A model generated the notes under the pieces. That model had not been told where the DNA came from. It did not search any database and worked only from the letters and a program-made list of their open reading frames with translations. The translations under genes were made by a program, and so were the position numbers. A stretch of DNA of 64,000 nucleotides from Pseudomonadota bacterium (GTDB lineage Bacteria > Pseudomonadota > Alphaproteobacteria > SHVZ01): assembly GCA_016195085.1 (NCBI GenBank), contig JACQAG010000003.1, positions 48,894-112,893 of the forward strand, read 5' to 3'. Of this stretch, positions 8,397 to 17,383 are shown piece after piece. Numbering within the stretch: the stretch's first letter is position 1; every line of letters starts with the position of its first letter.

Positions 8397-9238
8397 CAGC
8401 GTCGCCGCATCAGCCTGGGATCGAGGGCATCGCGGAGCCCGTCGCCCAGGAGGTTGAGGCCGAGCACGACCGTTACGATGGCGAGGCCTGGATAAACCGC
8501 CAGCATCGGCGCACGGAACATGAAGCTCTGGGCCTCGTTCAGCATCCGCCCCCAGCTCGCCTCGGGAGGCTGGGTCCCAAGCCCGAGATAGCTCAAGCCG
8601 GCTTCGGCCAGCACCGCCAGCGCGAACTGGATGGTCGCCTGCACGATCAGCACATTGGCGATGTTCGGCAAGACATGCTCGAGGGTGATCTTGAGCTTGC
8701 CCTTGCCGGCGGCGCGCGCCGCCAGGATGAAATCCCGGGCCCAGATCGCATTGGCCGCACCGCGGGTGACGAAGGCGAAGACCGGGATGTTGAAGATGCC
8801 GATCGCCAGCATGGAATTGATCATGCCGGGGCCGAGGATGGCGGTGATCAGGATCGCCGACAGAATCGCGGGAAAGGCGAAGGTGAAGTCGGAGGCGCGC
8901 ATGATCGCGTCCTCGATCCAGCCGCGGATGGCCGAGGCGGCGAGGCCCAGCATGACGCCGGCGGCGATGCCGATGCCGACCGCGACCACGCCGACCAGGA
9001 TCGAGTTGCGCGAGCCAATGAGGATCATCGAAAAGACGTCGCGGCCGAAATGATCCGTGCCGAACCAGTGAGCCGCCGAGGAAGCGGCCAGGCGCTGGGT
9101 CACGTTGACGGCGAGCGGCGGGTAGGGAGTCCAGAGGAGCGAGAGCGCGGCCGCCGCCAGCACCAGCCCGCTCAGCACGGCGCCGATGAGGAAGTTGCGC
9201 TGGCCGAGGCAGCGCCGCATCAGGCTCGGCTGGCTCAC
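8396..9238 (-). CDS. peptide-type ABC transporter permease (DppC-like)
   Basis: A 280-residue inner-membrane permease. A single N-terminal membrane span (about residues 14-36) is followed by a periplasmic stretch ending HWFGTDHFGRDVFSMILIGS, the DppC hallmark, and then the BPD_transp_1 domain with an EAA-like loop AARAAGKGKLKITLEHVLPN. The C-terminal LGDGLRDALDPRL is also typical. It starts at GTG 9238, overlapping the preceding permease stop (GTGA). It forms the pore with the DppB-like partner. Confidence 0.93.
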   Translation of the reverse strand: MSQPSLMRRCLGQRNFLIGAVLSGLVLAAAALSLLWTPYPPLAVNVTQRLAASSAAHWFGTDHFGRDVFSMILIGSRNSILVGVVAVGIGIAAGVMLGLAASAIRGWIEDAIMRASDFTFAFPAILSAILITAILGPGMINSMLAIGIFNIPVFAFVTRGAANAIWARDFILAARAAGKGKLKITLEHVLPNIANVLIVQATIQFALAVLAEAGLSYLGLGTQPPEASWGRMLNEAQSFMFRAPMLAVYPGLAIVTVVLGLNLLGDGLRDALDPRLMRRR

Positions 9239-10182
9239 GACCGGCCCCTGAGCCTGGGGTCGATCGCGGCATAGAGGAGGTCGACCACGAAATTGATGGT
9301 CACCACCATGGTGGCCAGCAGCACCACCACGTCCTTGACCACGATGAGATCGCGCTGGTTGATCGACTGGAAGATGAGCCGGCCGAGCCCGGGAAGCGTG
9401 AACACGTTCTCGATGACGATGGTGCCGGCGAGAAGATTGGCGAATTGCAGGCCCATGATGGTGACGACCGGAATGAAGGCGTTGCGGAGCACGTGGCGCC
9501 TCAAGGTCTGGCTCTTGGAGAGGCCCTTGGCCCGGGCGGTGCGCACGAAGTCCTCGCGCAGGATCTCCAGGACCGCCGATCGCGTCACCCGCGCCAGGAT
9601 CGCCGCCTGCACCACGGCCAAGGCCACGGCCGGCAGGACCAGCGATTTCAGCGCCGGCAAGAGGCCGGCAGACCAGCCCGGAAAGCCGCCGGCCGGCAGC
9701 CATCCCAGGCCGACGGCGAAGAACAGGATCATGAGGATGGCGAACCAGAAGTTCGGCACGGCGATGCCGATCTGGGTCGCGACCATGATGCCGTAGTCGC
9801 CGATGGTGTTGTGGCGGGCGGCGGCGTAGAGGCCGAGGCTGAGCGCGATCGCGGTGGTGAGCGCCATGGCAATCAGCGCCAAGGGCAAGGTCACGACCAG
9901 CCGCTCGCCGATGAGCTCGGCCACGGCCGAGCCATAGGTGTAGCTGGTGCCGAGCTTGAAGGTGACGAGGCTGCCGACCCAGTCGAGGTAGCGCTCGACC
10001 GGCGGACGATCGAGACCGAGGCGGTCGCGGAGCGCGTGCAAGGCATCGGCCGGCGCGTCGGGGCCGAGCATCACCAAGGCCGGATCCCCCGGCAGCACCT
10101 CGAGCACGAGGAAGACCACGAGCGAGGCTGCGACCAAGGTGGCGAAGAACGTCAGCAGGCGGCGAATGAGGAAGGCGGTCAT
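9235..10182 (-). CDS. peptide-type ABC transporter permease (DppB-like)
   Basis: A 315-residue permease beginning MTAFLIRRLLTFFATLVAAS, the standard first DppB helix, followed by LGLDRPPVERYLDWV and a BPD_transp_1 domain. The EAA loop is seen at FVRTARAKGLSKSQTLRRHV and the terminus at LLYAAIDPRLR. It is separated from its binding-protein gene by about 208 bases that hold a GC-rich palindrome; that spacing is common where binding protein is made in excess over membrane subunits. Confidence 0.93.
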   Translation of the reverse strand: MTAFLIRRLLTFFATLVAASLVVFLVLEVLPGDPALVMLGPDAPADALHALRDRLGLDRPPVERYLDWVGSLVTFKLGTSYTYGSAVAELIGERLVVTLPLALIAMALTTAIALSLGLYAAARHNTIGDYGIMVATQIGIAVPNFWFAILMILFFAVGLGWLPAGGFPGWSAGLLPALKSLVLPAVALAVVQAAILARVTRSAVLEILREDFVRTARAKGLSKSQTLRRHVLRNAFIPVVTIMGLQFANLLAGTIVIENVFTLPGLGRLIFQSINQRDLIVVKDVVVLLATMVVTINFVVDLLYAAIDPRLRGRS

Positions 10183-10232
10183 ATCGAAGTAATTTGGGTA
10201 TGGCGCCGGCTGGCCTGCAATTGCCTAGCGCA

Positions 10233-10335
10233 GGCCCCCACCCCGACCCTCCCCCGCGGTCGCGGGGGAGGGGGGATGACTTGGCTCATTGCTCCCTCCC
10301 CCACGTCTCCGTGGGGGAGGGGTGGGGTGGGGGCC
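10233..10335. repeat. GC-rich interrupted palindrome (REP-like), copy 1
   Basis: Two facing arms of the GGCCCCCACCCCGACCCTCC type enclose two smaller hairpins of CTCCCCC/GGGGGAG. The same architecture recurs at 17221, 18430, 43832 and 48821. It lies between the binding-protein and permease genes of one operon, where a stable hairpin could protect the upstream message end or dampen read-through. Confidence 0.75.
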
Positions 10336-10390
10336 TCTGGAACATTGAGGGCTCGGCTAAAGCTGCCGTACTTCGAAGCGGGCGGATCCG

Positions 10391-11878
10391 CTACTGCGTC
10401 CACGCCACCTCGGTCAGATCGTTGGCCTGGACCGGGCTGTTTTCCCATAGGCCGGTCAGATTGGCGTTCCACACGCCGATCTTCGGCAGCATGAACAGGA
10501 ACACGCAGACGGAATCGTCGGCCAGCATGCGCTGGGCGTCCTGGAGCGCCTTGTTGCGCCCTTCGTCGGTCGGCGCCACCAGCGCCTGGTCGATCAGCGC
10601 CTTGAATTCCGGCTTGCCGTACTGGAAGTAGTAGTTCGGGTCGGCGTAGATGTTGATGTCGAAGGCCTCGGTGTGGGAGATGATGGTCAGGTCGTATTGC
10701 TTGCCCTTGAAGACCTGCTCCAGCCATTGCGGGAACTGGATCGACTCGATCGTGGTCTTGACGCCGACCTGGCTCAGCATCGCCTGGATGAGCTCGCCCG
10801 AGCGCTGGGCATAGGCCGGCGGCGGCAGCCGGAGGCTCAGGGACAGGTTGCTCTGCCCGGCCTCCTTCAAGAGCGCCTTCGCCTTCTCCGGGTTGTAGGG
10901 ATATGTCCCGGTCAGATCGATGTAGGCCGGGTGGTTCGGGGAAAAATGGCTGCCGATCGGCGTGCCGAATCCCGACATAGCGCCCTGGATGACCGCGTTG
11001 CGGTCGATGGCGTGGGCCAAGGCGCGCCGCACGCGGACGTCGTCGAAGGGCGGCTTCTTGTTGTTGATGGAGACGATGGTCTTACCTTCGGTGTTGCCGA
11101 TGGCCACCTTCAGCTTCGGCTCGCGCTTCAGCCGGTCGATGGCATCGGTGCCGCCGATATTGGGAAAGGCATCGATGTCGCCGGCGAGCATCGCGGCGAT
11201 CGCCGCCTGCTGATCAGGCACGAAGCGGAACGTCGCCTTGTTGAGCTTGATGTTGGCCGCGTTCCAATGCGCGGGGTTCTTCTCCACCTCGATCCTGTCG
11301 CCCTTGTTCCAGCGGACGAACTTGAACGGGCCGGTGCCCACCGCCTGGTTCTTGGCTTCCGGAATGATGCCGGGCGCCATCACCACGGTCTCGCCGAGGC
11401 CGAGGAGATAGGGCACCAGGCCCAGGGGGTGAGCGAGCTTGACGACGACGGTGTTGGGATCGGGTGTCTCCACCTTCATCCCGGCGTCGGTCAGCATCGA
11501 TTTCTTGGGATTACTGCTCTCGGCGGAGACGGCGCGGGCAAGCGAGGTCGCGACCGCGGCCGAGGTGAGCTCGGTGCCGTCATGGAACTTGACCCCGCGG
11601 CGGAGCTTGAAGGTGTAGGCGAGGCCGTCGGCCGACAGGTTCCACTCGCTCGCCAGGCTCGGCACCACGCGGCTGGCGCGGTCGATCCGGGTCAGCCCCT
11701 CATAGACATTGGTGTAGAGAACTTCCTTGATCGCGGCGGCCGGGCTCAGCATGAGGTCGAGATGCGGCGGCTCGAGCACCATGCCGAGCACGATCGCGTC
11801 CTTCTCAGCCCGGGCGCCCACGGCGGTCATGACCGTCGTCGCCAGCGCCGCCGTGAACAGCATCGTCCGCTTCATCAT
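10391..11878 (-). CDS. ABC transporter substrate-binding protein, family 5 (DppA-like)
   Basis: A 495-residue periplasmic binding protein. A leader MMKRTMLFTAALATTVMTAV ends at an ARA site, followed by EKDAIVLGMVLEPPHLDLML. Family features are FKLRRGVKFHDGTELTSA, the VGTGPFKFVRW segment and RRALAHAIDRNAV. It is the first gene of the permease/ATPase operon and so the cognate receptor of the only complete peptide-type transporter here. It lacks the four-cysteine signature of the orphan paralogues. Start: ATGATG at 11878/11875, after GAGGAGCGGAG. It is divergent from the amidase operon across about 215 bases in which I see no gene. Confidence 0.93.
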   Translation of the reverse strand: MMKRTMLFTAALATTVMTAVGARAEKDAIVLGMVLEPPHLDLMLSPAAAIKEVLYTNVYEGLTRIDRASRVVPSLASEWNLSADGLAYTFKLRRGVKFHDGTELTSAAVATSLARAVSAESSNPKKSMLTDAGMKVETPDPNTVVVKLAHPLGLVPYLLGLGETVVMAPGIIPEAKNQAVGTGPFKFVRWNKGDRIEVEKNPAHWNAANIKLNKATFRFVPDQQAAIAAMLAGDIDAFPNIGGTDAIDRLKREPKLKVAIGNTEGKTIVSINNKKPPFDDVRVRRALAHAIDRNAVIQGAMSGFGTPIGSHFSPNHPAYIDLTGTYPYNPEKAKALLKEAGQSNLSLSLRLPPPAYAQRSGELIQAMLSQVGVKTTIESIQFPQWLEQVFKGKQYDLTIISHTEAFDINIYADPNYYFQYGKPEFKALIDQALVAPTDEGRNKALQDAQRMLADDSVCVFLFMLPKIGVWNANLTGLWENSPVQANDLTEVAWTQ

Positions 11879-12093
11879 TGTCTCCGCTCCTCGTCAGACC
11901 GACGGCACGCTTGCGGCCGGGGCGGCGGCAAGGTGCAAAAGAAGGTGGGACGCGATGGTCGCCGATCCATCCGGTCCTGTCTAGCGGCCGCGATTCGAGC
12001 CAGGAGCAAGCTTGCCCGGACGGGATGGCAGAGGGCGTCGCCATCGCGTAACCTCTGGTCGTCAAGAGACGTGTCATCGACCTTACCAGCCCC

Positions 12094-13512
12094 TTGAGCG
12101 AGCCCCCTTTGACTCTGCTTCACGACCTCGCCGCCCGCGATCTCCTGGAAGCCTATCGCCAGAAAACGCTCTCGCCTTTCGAGGCGGTCCGGGCCGTGCT
12201 GGACCGGATCCAGCGATGGGAGCCGTCGCTGAACGCCACCTACAAGCTCGATCCCGATCAGGCGCTATCCGGCGCCAAGGCGGCCGAAGCGCGCTGGCAG
12301 AAGGGTGAAGCCGTGGGGCCGCTCGACGGCGTGCCGGTGATGATCAAGGAGAACATCGCAACCAAAGGCGTGCCGGTGCCGCTTGGAACCGCCGCCAGCG
12401 AGCTCAAGCCCGCAGCCCAGGATGCGCCGCCTGCCGCCCGGCTGAGAGAGGCCGGCGCCATCATCCTCGGCAAGACGACGATGCCCGATTACGGCATGTT
12501 GTCGTCGGGCCTGTCGAGCTTTCATCCGCTGACCCGCAATCCCTGGGACTTAACCCGGAACCCCGGCGGCTCCAGCGCCGGTGCGGGTGCAGGTGCCGCC
12601 GCCGGCTACGGCCCCTTGCATCTCGGCACCGATATCGGCGGCTCGGTTCGGCTCCCGGCCGGCTGGTGCGGCATCTTCACCTTGAAGCCGAGCCTCGGCC
12701 GGATTCCGATCGATCCGCCCTATATCGGCCGCGTCGCCGGACCGATGACGCGGAGTGTGGGCGATTCCGCGCTGATGATGAGCGTGCTGTCGCTGCCCGA
12801 CGCAAGCGACCATATGAGCCTCCCCTATCAGAAGCAGGACTGGCTGAAGCTCGACCGGGATCTCAGCGGGCTCAAGCTCGGCCTCCTCATGGATGCGGGC
12901 TGCGGCTTTCCCCCCGAGCCGGAGGTGCGCCAGGCGGTCGAAGCCGCCGCCAGGAGCTTCGAGGCGGCGGGTGCGGTGGTCGAGCCGATGCGGCCCTTCC
13001 TCTCCAAGGCGATGCTGGACGGGCTCGACAATTTCTGGCGCATGCGCGCCTGGTTGGATCTGTCGGCGCTGGCACCGGATCGGCGGGCGAAGGTCCTGCC
13101 GTTCATCGCCGATTGGGCGGGAGCGGCGGCATCGCTCACCGGCGTCGAGGTATTCACGGGCTTCAGCCAGATCATGGTCATGCGCCAAGCCGCCAACGCC
13201 GCCTGCCGGCCTTACGATTACGTGCTGTCGCCGACCGCGCCGATGCCTGCCTATGCAGCCGAGCTGCCGTCGCCCACCAACGACTCCAAGCGGCCCTTCG
13301 AGCACATCGGCTTCACCGTTTCCTTCAACATGTCCGAGCAGCCGGCCGCGTCGATCAATTGCGGCTACACCGAGTCGGGACTGCCGATCGGGCTGCAGAT
13401 CGTGGGCAGGCGCTTCGATGATCTGGGCGTTCTGCAGATCGCGCGGGCCTACGAGAAGATCCGCTCCGAGCAGCGCCCCTGGCCGGAACCGCCGAACGCC
13501 AGACATGGTTGA
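12094..13512 (+). CDS. amidase-signature hydrolase
   Basis: A 472-residue amidase-signature enzyme. The Ser-cisSer-Lys triad is visible as Lys in PVMIKENIATKG, Ser in NPGGSSAGAGAG and Ser in GTDIGGSVRLPAG. It hydrolyses an amide, ester or related bond. Cytoplasmic: no leader peptide. The best start is TTG 12094 (SEPPLTLLHDLAARDLL), since no in-frame ATG or GTG with a good ribosome site is near. It opens a plus-strand operon divergent from the peptide transporter, and its stop overlaps the start of the glutamine-synthetase-like gene, so it probably acts first on an imported amide. Substrate unknown. Confidence 0.9.
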   Translation: MSEPPLTLLHDLAARDLLEAYRQKTLSPFEAVRAVLDRIQRWEPSLNATYKLDPDQALSGAKAAEARWQKGEAVGPLDGVPVMIKENIATKGVPVPLGTAASELKPAAQDAPPAARLREAGAIILGKTTMPDYGMLSSGLSSFHPLTRNPWDLTRNPGGSSAGAGAGAAAGYGPLHLGTDIGGSVRLPAGWCGIFTLKPSLGRIPIDPPYIGRVAGPMTRSVGDSALMMSVLSLPDASDHMSLPYQKQDWLKLDRDLSGLKLGLLMDAGCGFPPEPEVRQAVEAAARSFEAAGAVVEPMRPFLSKAMLDGLDNFWRMRAWLDLSALAPDRRAKVLPFIADWAGAAASLTGVEVFTGFSQIMVMRQAANAACRPYDYVLSPTAPMPAYAAELPSPTNDSKRPFEHIGFTVSFNMSEQPAASINCGYTESGLPIGLQIVGRRFDDLGVLQIARAYEKIRSEQRPWPEPPNARHG

Positions 13513-14830
13513 GACGGCGATGAAGCGCGAAGAGCTGATCATGGTCTGCACCTGCGACATCGCCGGGCAGGTCCGCGGCAAAGGCTTTCCGGCGAAGGCC
13601 TTGCCGGGGCGGCGCGCGCGAGGCGTCGGTTGGGTTCCCACCAACAGCATGATCAGCACTTTCGGCCCGATCGGCGATACGCCCTTCGGCGCCTTGGGCG
13701 ATCTCATGCTGGTGCCGGACCCGGCCACCGAGGTCAGGGTCGATTTCGGCGACGAGAGCGCCGTCGAGCATTTCTTCCTGGGCGACATCAACGAGACCGA
13801 CGGCCGGCCCTGGTCGTGCTGCCCGAGGCACTTCCTCAAACGCGGGTTGGATGCCTTGGACCGGGCGGTGGGCGTGCGCCTCTTCGCCGCGTTCGAGCAG
13901 GAGTTCGCCTACACCGGGGTCGAGGACCGTCCAGGATCGGCCTATAGCCTCGATGCCGTGCGTCGCCAGGGCCGGTTCGGGGAGGTGTTCCTCAGGGCGC
14001 TCCGCGCCGCCGGGGTCGAGCCGGATACGTTCATGGCCGAATACGGGCCGCGGCAATTCGAGGTGACCTGCGAGCCTTCGACTGGCGTCACCGCGGCCGA
14101 TCACGCCGTCGTGGTGAGAGAGATGGCGCGCGCCACTGCGCACCGCCTGGGCCACCGGGCGAGCTTCACCCCGATCGCGCACCCCGAAGCGGTCGGCAAC
14201 GGCGTCCACATCCACATGAGCCTTCGCGACCGCCTCGGGCGGCCGGTCACCTATGACCCGAAGCGCGCCTATGGCCTGACACAAACGGCCGAGCATTTCA
14301 TGGCCGGCGTTATCCATCATATGGCCGCACTTTGCGCGGTGACCGCACCCAGCCTCATCTCCTACATCCGCCTCACGCCCAACCGCTGGGCTCCGACCTT
14401 CGCCAACATCGCGATCGGCGACCGGGAAGCGAGCATCCGGGTCTGCCCGATCTTCGCCGGCGGGTCGGAGGCGGCGAAGCAGTTCAATCTCGAATTTCGT
14501 CCCGCCGATGCCGCCGCCAGCCCGTACCTGGCCTTGGGTGCGGTGGTGCATGCCGGGGTCGATGGCATCGCCAAGAAGCGGAGGCTGCCGAAGCCAGCGG
14601 CGAAGGGACCCGCCAAGATGACGAAGCGCCAGCTCAAGGCCGCCGGCATCAAGCCGTTGCCGGGCTCGCTCGCCGCCGCTCTCGATGCGCTCGAGGCAAC
14701 ACCGGAGGCGGCCGATTGGTTCGGACCGGTGTTCCTCGATCTGTATCTCAGGCATAAGCGCTCGGAGATCAAGCTCCTGGACGGCACCGATGCGGCCGAG
14801 CAGTGCCGCCGCTACGCCGAGGTCTACTGA
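13505..14830 (+). CDS. glutamine-synthetase-family ligase (gamma-glutamylation type)
   Basis: A 441-residue protein of the glutamine synthetase superfamily, close in layout to PuuA/GlnT-like gamma-glutamyl-amine ligases. An N-terminal beta-grasp region precedes the catalytic barrel with FAAFEQEFAYTG (glutamate metal ligands), EYGPRQFEV, GNGVHIHMSL (metal His) and LTPNRWAP (substrate Arg). The expected chemistry is ATP-dependent joining of glutamate to an amine. Starts at 13505 (overlapping the amidase stop) or 13520. A Lys-rich segment with KRRLPKPAAKGPAKMTKRQ near the C-terminal third is longer than usual. The N-formylglutamate-amidohydrolase-like gene follows after 7 bases, suggesting that the glutamyl or acyl product is processed next. 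Confidence 0.85.
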   Translation: MVETAMKREELIMVCTCDIAGQVRGKGFPAKALPGRRARGVGWVPTNSMISTFGPIGDTPFGALGDLMLVPDPATEVRVDFGDESAVEHFFLGDINETDGRPWSCCPRHFLKRGLDALDRAVGVRLFAAFEQEFAYTGVEDRPGSAYSLDAVRRQGRFGEVFLRALRAAGVEPDTFMAEYGPRQFEVTCEPSTGVTAADHAVVVREMARATAHRLGHRASFTPIAHPEAVGNGVHIHMSLRDRLGRPVTYDPKRAYGLTQTAEHFMAGVIHHMAALCAVTAPSLISYIRLTPNRWAPTFANIAIGDREASIRVCPIFAGGSEAAKQFNLEFRPADAAASPYLALGAVVHAGVDGIAKKRRLPKPAAKGPAKMTKRQLKAAGIKPLPGSLAAALDALEATPEAADWFGPVFLDLYLRHKRSEIKLLDGTDAAEQCRRYAEVY

Positions 14831-14837
14831 GGAGGCG

Positions 14838-15638
14838 ATGGCTCAAGGCATCGCCGAAGGGAGCGATCGGCTCCTCGCCGCCGACGAACCGCCCGCAGTG
14901 ACCATCCTGCGCGAGGACGGAGGCTCGCCCTTCTTCCTTACCGCCGATCATGCCGGCAAGACTCTGCCGCGGCGCATGGGCGGGCTCGGGCTGCCGGAAG
15001 GCGAGCTCGAGCGGCACATCGCCTGGGATATCGGCATTGCCGGCACCTCGCGCCTTCTGGCCGATAGGCTCGACGCCTTCCTCATCCTGCAGACCTATTC
15101 GCGGCTGGTGATCGACTGCAACCGCGCGCCGGGCGTGCCGACCTCGATCCCGGTGCTGAGCGAGCTTACCCGGATCCCGGGCAACGAGCAGCTGACCGCC
15201 GCCGACGCGGCGGCGCGGGTGCGGGAGATCTTCGAGCCCTACCACGGGCGCATCGTCCGGGAGCTGGATGCGCGCCGCGATACCGGGCGGCCGACCGTGC
15301 TCATCGCCATGCACAGCTTCACGCCGGTGTTCAAGGATTTTGCCCGACCGTGGCACGTGGGCGTGCTCTACAACCGCGACCCCCGGCTCGCGCGCATCAT
15401 GCTTAAGCTGCTCGGGACGGAAGGGGATCTGGTAGTCGGCGACAATGAGCCCTATGCGATCAGCGATGAGAGCGACTACACGATCCCGGTGCATGGCGAG
15501 AGACGCGGCATCCCCCATGTCGAAATCGAGATCCGCCAGGACCTGATCGCCGATGCGAAGGGCCAAGCCGCCTGGGCGGATCGGCTCGCCCGGCTCTTGG
15601 AGGAAGCTTACCGCCAGTTGGGAGAGGTTCGGCCATGA
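14838..15638 (+). CDS. N-formylglutamate amidohydrolase family protein
   Basis: A 266-residue member of the HutG/FGase metallo-hydrolase family. It shows the early LTADHAGKTLP motif, DIGIAGTSRLLADRL, a YSRLVIDCNRAP block and late IPHVEIEIRQDLI, which are the recurring blocks of this family. The start at 14838 follows GGAGG at 14831. True N-formylglutamate hydrolysis belongs to histidine breakdown, but no other hut gene is present, so it may instead remove a group from another N-acyl- or gamma-linked glutamate. Tight packing on both sides marks it as an operon member. Confidence 0.88.
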   Translation: MAQGIAEGSDRLLAADEPPAVTILREDGGSPFFLTADHAGKTLPRRMGGLGLPEGELERHIAWDIGIAGTSRLLADRLDAFLILQTYSRLVIDCNRAPGVPTSIPVLSELTRIPGNEQLTAADAAARVREIFEPYHGRIVRELDARRDTGRPTVLIAMHSFTPVFKDFARPWHVGVLYNRDPRLARIMLKLLGTEGDLVVGDNEPYAISDESDYTIPVHGERRGIPHVEIEIRQDLIADAKGQAAWADRLARLLEEAYRQLGEVRP

Positions 15639-16285
15639 CGGAGTCCCTGAGCCGCGAGGTGCCGGTCAAGCCGGCGGAGACCGCGCTCCTGTTGATCGAT
15701 GTGCAGAATTACTGCGCCTCGCGCCAGGGCGGTGAATTCAAGGATGTTCCGCCGGCTTCATTCGAGGAAAAGCTCGGCTACTACTTCTCTTCGCTGGAGC
15801 AGATGGCGGTGCCCAACATGCAGCGCCTGCAGCTTGCCTGCCGCGCCGCCAGGATCGAGGTCATGTACACCATGATCCAGAGCCTGACCCAGGACGGCCG
15901 CGATCGGAGCCTGGATTACAAGATCACCGGCTTCAATGTGCCGCCCGGCTCCTGGGACGCCCGGATGCTGGATGCCATCAAGCCGGCGGAGGACGAGATC
16001 GTCATTCCGAAGACCTCCTCCAGCGTCTTCGTCTCCACCAACATAGACTATGTGCTGCGCAATCTCGGTGTGCGCTATCTGGTGATCGCCGGGATCGTGA
16101 CCGATCAATGCATCGAGTCCGCGGTGAGAGATGCCTGCGATCTGGGTTATCTGGTGACGCTCGTGACGGACGCCTGCACCACCTACACCAAGGAGCGCCA
16201 TGACTGGGCGCTGAGGGCGATCAAGGGCTATTGCCGACAACGGAGCACGCGCGAGTTCCTGAAGGAGCTCGAGGCGCTGAATTGA
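15635..16285 (+). CDS. isochorismatase-family cysteine hydrolase
   Basis: A 216-residue cysteine hydrolase. LLLIDVQNYC carries the catalytic Asp, and GIVTDQCIESAVRDACDLGY carries the nucleophilic Cys and the following helix; a Lys in the VIPKTSSSVF strand completes the usual triad. Relatives hydrolyse nicotinamide, carbamoyl-sarcosine, ureidoacrylate or biuret-type amides. The ATG at 15635 overlaps the previous stop (ATGA), so it is coupled to the N-formylglutamate-amidohydrolase-like gene. With the amidase it gives this operon two different amide hydrolases. Confidence 0.9.
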   Translation: MTESLSREVPVKPAETALLLIDVQNYCASRQGGEFKDVPPASFEEKLGYYFSSLEQMAVPNMQRLQLACRAARIEVMYTMIQSLTQDGRDRSLDYKITGFNVPPGSWDARMLDAIKPAEDEIVIPKTSSSVFVSTNIDYVLRNLGVRYLVIAGIVTDQCIESAVRDACDLGYLVTLVTDACTTYTKERHDWALRAIKGYCRQRSTREFLKELEALN

Positions 16286-16307
16286 AGTTTGCCCGGGGGC
16301 GCGGAAG

Positions 16308-17003
16308 ATGAGCCAGAGATGGTTGCGCCGTGTGCGGCGGTGGCTCAGGGCCAAGCGGCGCTCGGCGATCCCGCAGGGGCTCATGGAGACCATCCAGCAA
16401 GGCACCATTCACTACGCCTACAAAGGCATCCCCGCGCTCAAGAGCCCGTTCGACATGGCGCTCTATCAGCTGCTGCTGTGGGAGCTGAAGCCGGCAACGG
16501 TCCTGGAGATCGGCTCGCACCGCGGCGGCAGCGCGCTGTGGCTCGCCGATACGCTCCGCGCCATGGACCTCGATTGCCCGGTGCATTCCGTCGATCTCAA
16601 CCCCGTCGAGGGTGTGGCGGCACCGGGCTTGACCTTTCATGTGGGTGACGCCCGCGCGCTGGCGGAGGTCTTCACCGCGGATTTCTTGCGATCGCTCCCG
16701 CACCCCTTGCTGGTCATCGAAGACGCCGATCACCAGGCCGATACCACGCTGGCCGTGCTGCGGTTCTTCGCGCCCTGGCTGACACCGGGCGACTACATGG
16801 TGATCGAGGACGGCATGGTGGGCGATATCGGCCTCGGCCATCGCTATGGCGGCGGACCGTGCGTCGCCATCGAGCGGTTTCTGGCCGAGGAGGACGGACG
16901 CTACGAGGTCGATCGCCGCTACTGCGACTGGTACGGACGCAACGTCACCTGGAACGTCAACGGCTATCTCCGCCGCACCGGCGCGGCGCCAAAGGTCGCC
17001 TAG
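16308..17003 (+). CDS. CmcI-like (cephalosporin hydroxylase family) methyltransferase-fold protein
   Basis: A 231-residue protein with a Rossmann-like core: ATVLEIGSHRGGSALWLAD resembles the SAM-binding motif I, then VHSVDLNP and LVIEDADHQAD, and a terminal RRYCDWYGRNVTWNVNGYLR. This is the CmcI family, named for cephamycin biosynthesis but widespread in glycan and secondary-metabolite loci as SAM-dependent methyltransferases. It lies 22 bases after the cysteine hydrolase and closes the operon. A basic N-terminus (RRVRRWLRAKRR) may contact membrane or nucleic acid. Its part in an amide pathway is not obvious. Confidence 0.8.
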   Translation: MSQRWLRRVRRWLRAKRRSAIPQGLMETIQQGTIHYAYKGIPALKSPFDMALYQLLLWELKPATVLEIGSHRGGSALWLADTLRAMDLDCPVHSVDLNPVEGVAAPGLTFHVGDARALAEVFTADFLRSLPHPLLVIEDADHQADTTLAVLRFFAPWLTPGDYMVIEDGMVGDIGLGHRYGGGPCVAIERFLAEEDGRYEVDRRYCDWYGRNVTWNVNGYLRRTGAAPKVA

Positions 17004-17220
17004 GCAGGCCCGCTCCGAGCCGGTGTCCCAGGGTGCGCGAGTGCCCGGGACTGGGACGGCGGGACAAAACACCGGTTTTCATGTAACATATTGTTTTATA
17101 ACTGTAATTCCAGCCCAGGGCGTTTGCGCCGACTGGGTTCAGGTGGCGCTTGGTTGGGACGCTTGCGGAGCGCGGATTTCGCGGGAAATCGAGCCCGACC
17201 GCAATCTGATTTTGCTATGA
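17004..17220. other. gene-free stretch with an AT-rich patch
   Basis: This is the first part of a 380-base gap (17004-17383) with no convincing gene. Positions 17075-17110 are strikingly AT-rich (for example CATATTGTTTTATAACTG) in a strongly GC-rich setting; this could hold a promoter or be a scar of a lost insertion. The second part is the palindrome at 17221. Confidence 0.4.
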
Positions 17221-17316
17221 CCCTCACCCCCGCCCTCTCCCGCGGTGCGGGAGAGGGGGGAAAGAACTCTGCGACGGCTCTCTCTCCCGCACCGCGGGAG
17301 AGGGCGGGGGTGAGGG
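17221..17316. repeat. GC-rich interrupted palindrome, copy 2 (about 35-bp inverted arms)
   Basis: The left arm begins CCCTCACCCCCGCCCTCTCC and its reverse complement ends the element at 17316. The arms appear perfect over about 35 bases, around a 26-base centre. Each arm also holds an inner hairpin around GCGGTGC/GCACCGC. It sits between convergent genes and may act as a two-way terminator. Confidence 0.8.
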
Positions 17317-17383
17317 TATCGCAATTCTCTAGCAGGGAAGTTCGAGCCTGACCCCATTTAGCGCATTTGGCGGCCGCACGCGC

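Noticed and set aside
12550..14755. Long antisense frames opposite the amidase and glutamine-synthetase-like genes
   Set aside because: Shadow frames of well-supported genes, rich in Arg, Gly and His without domain signals.
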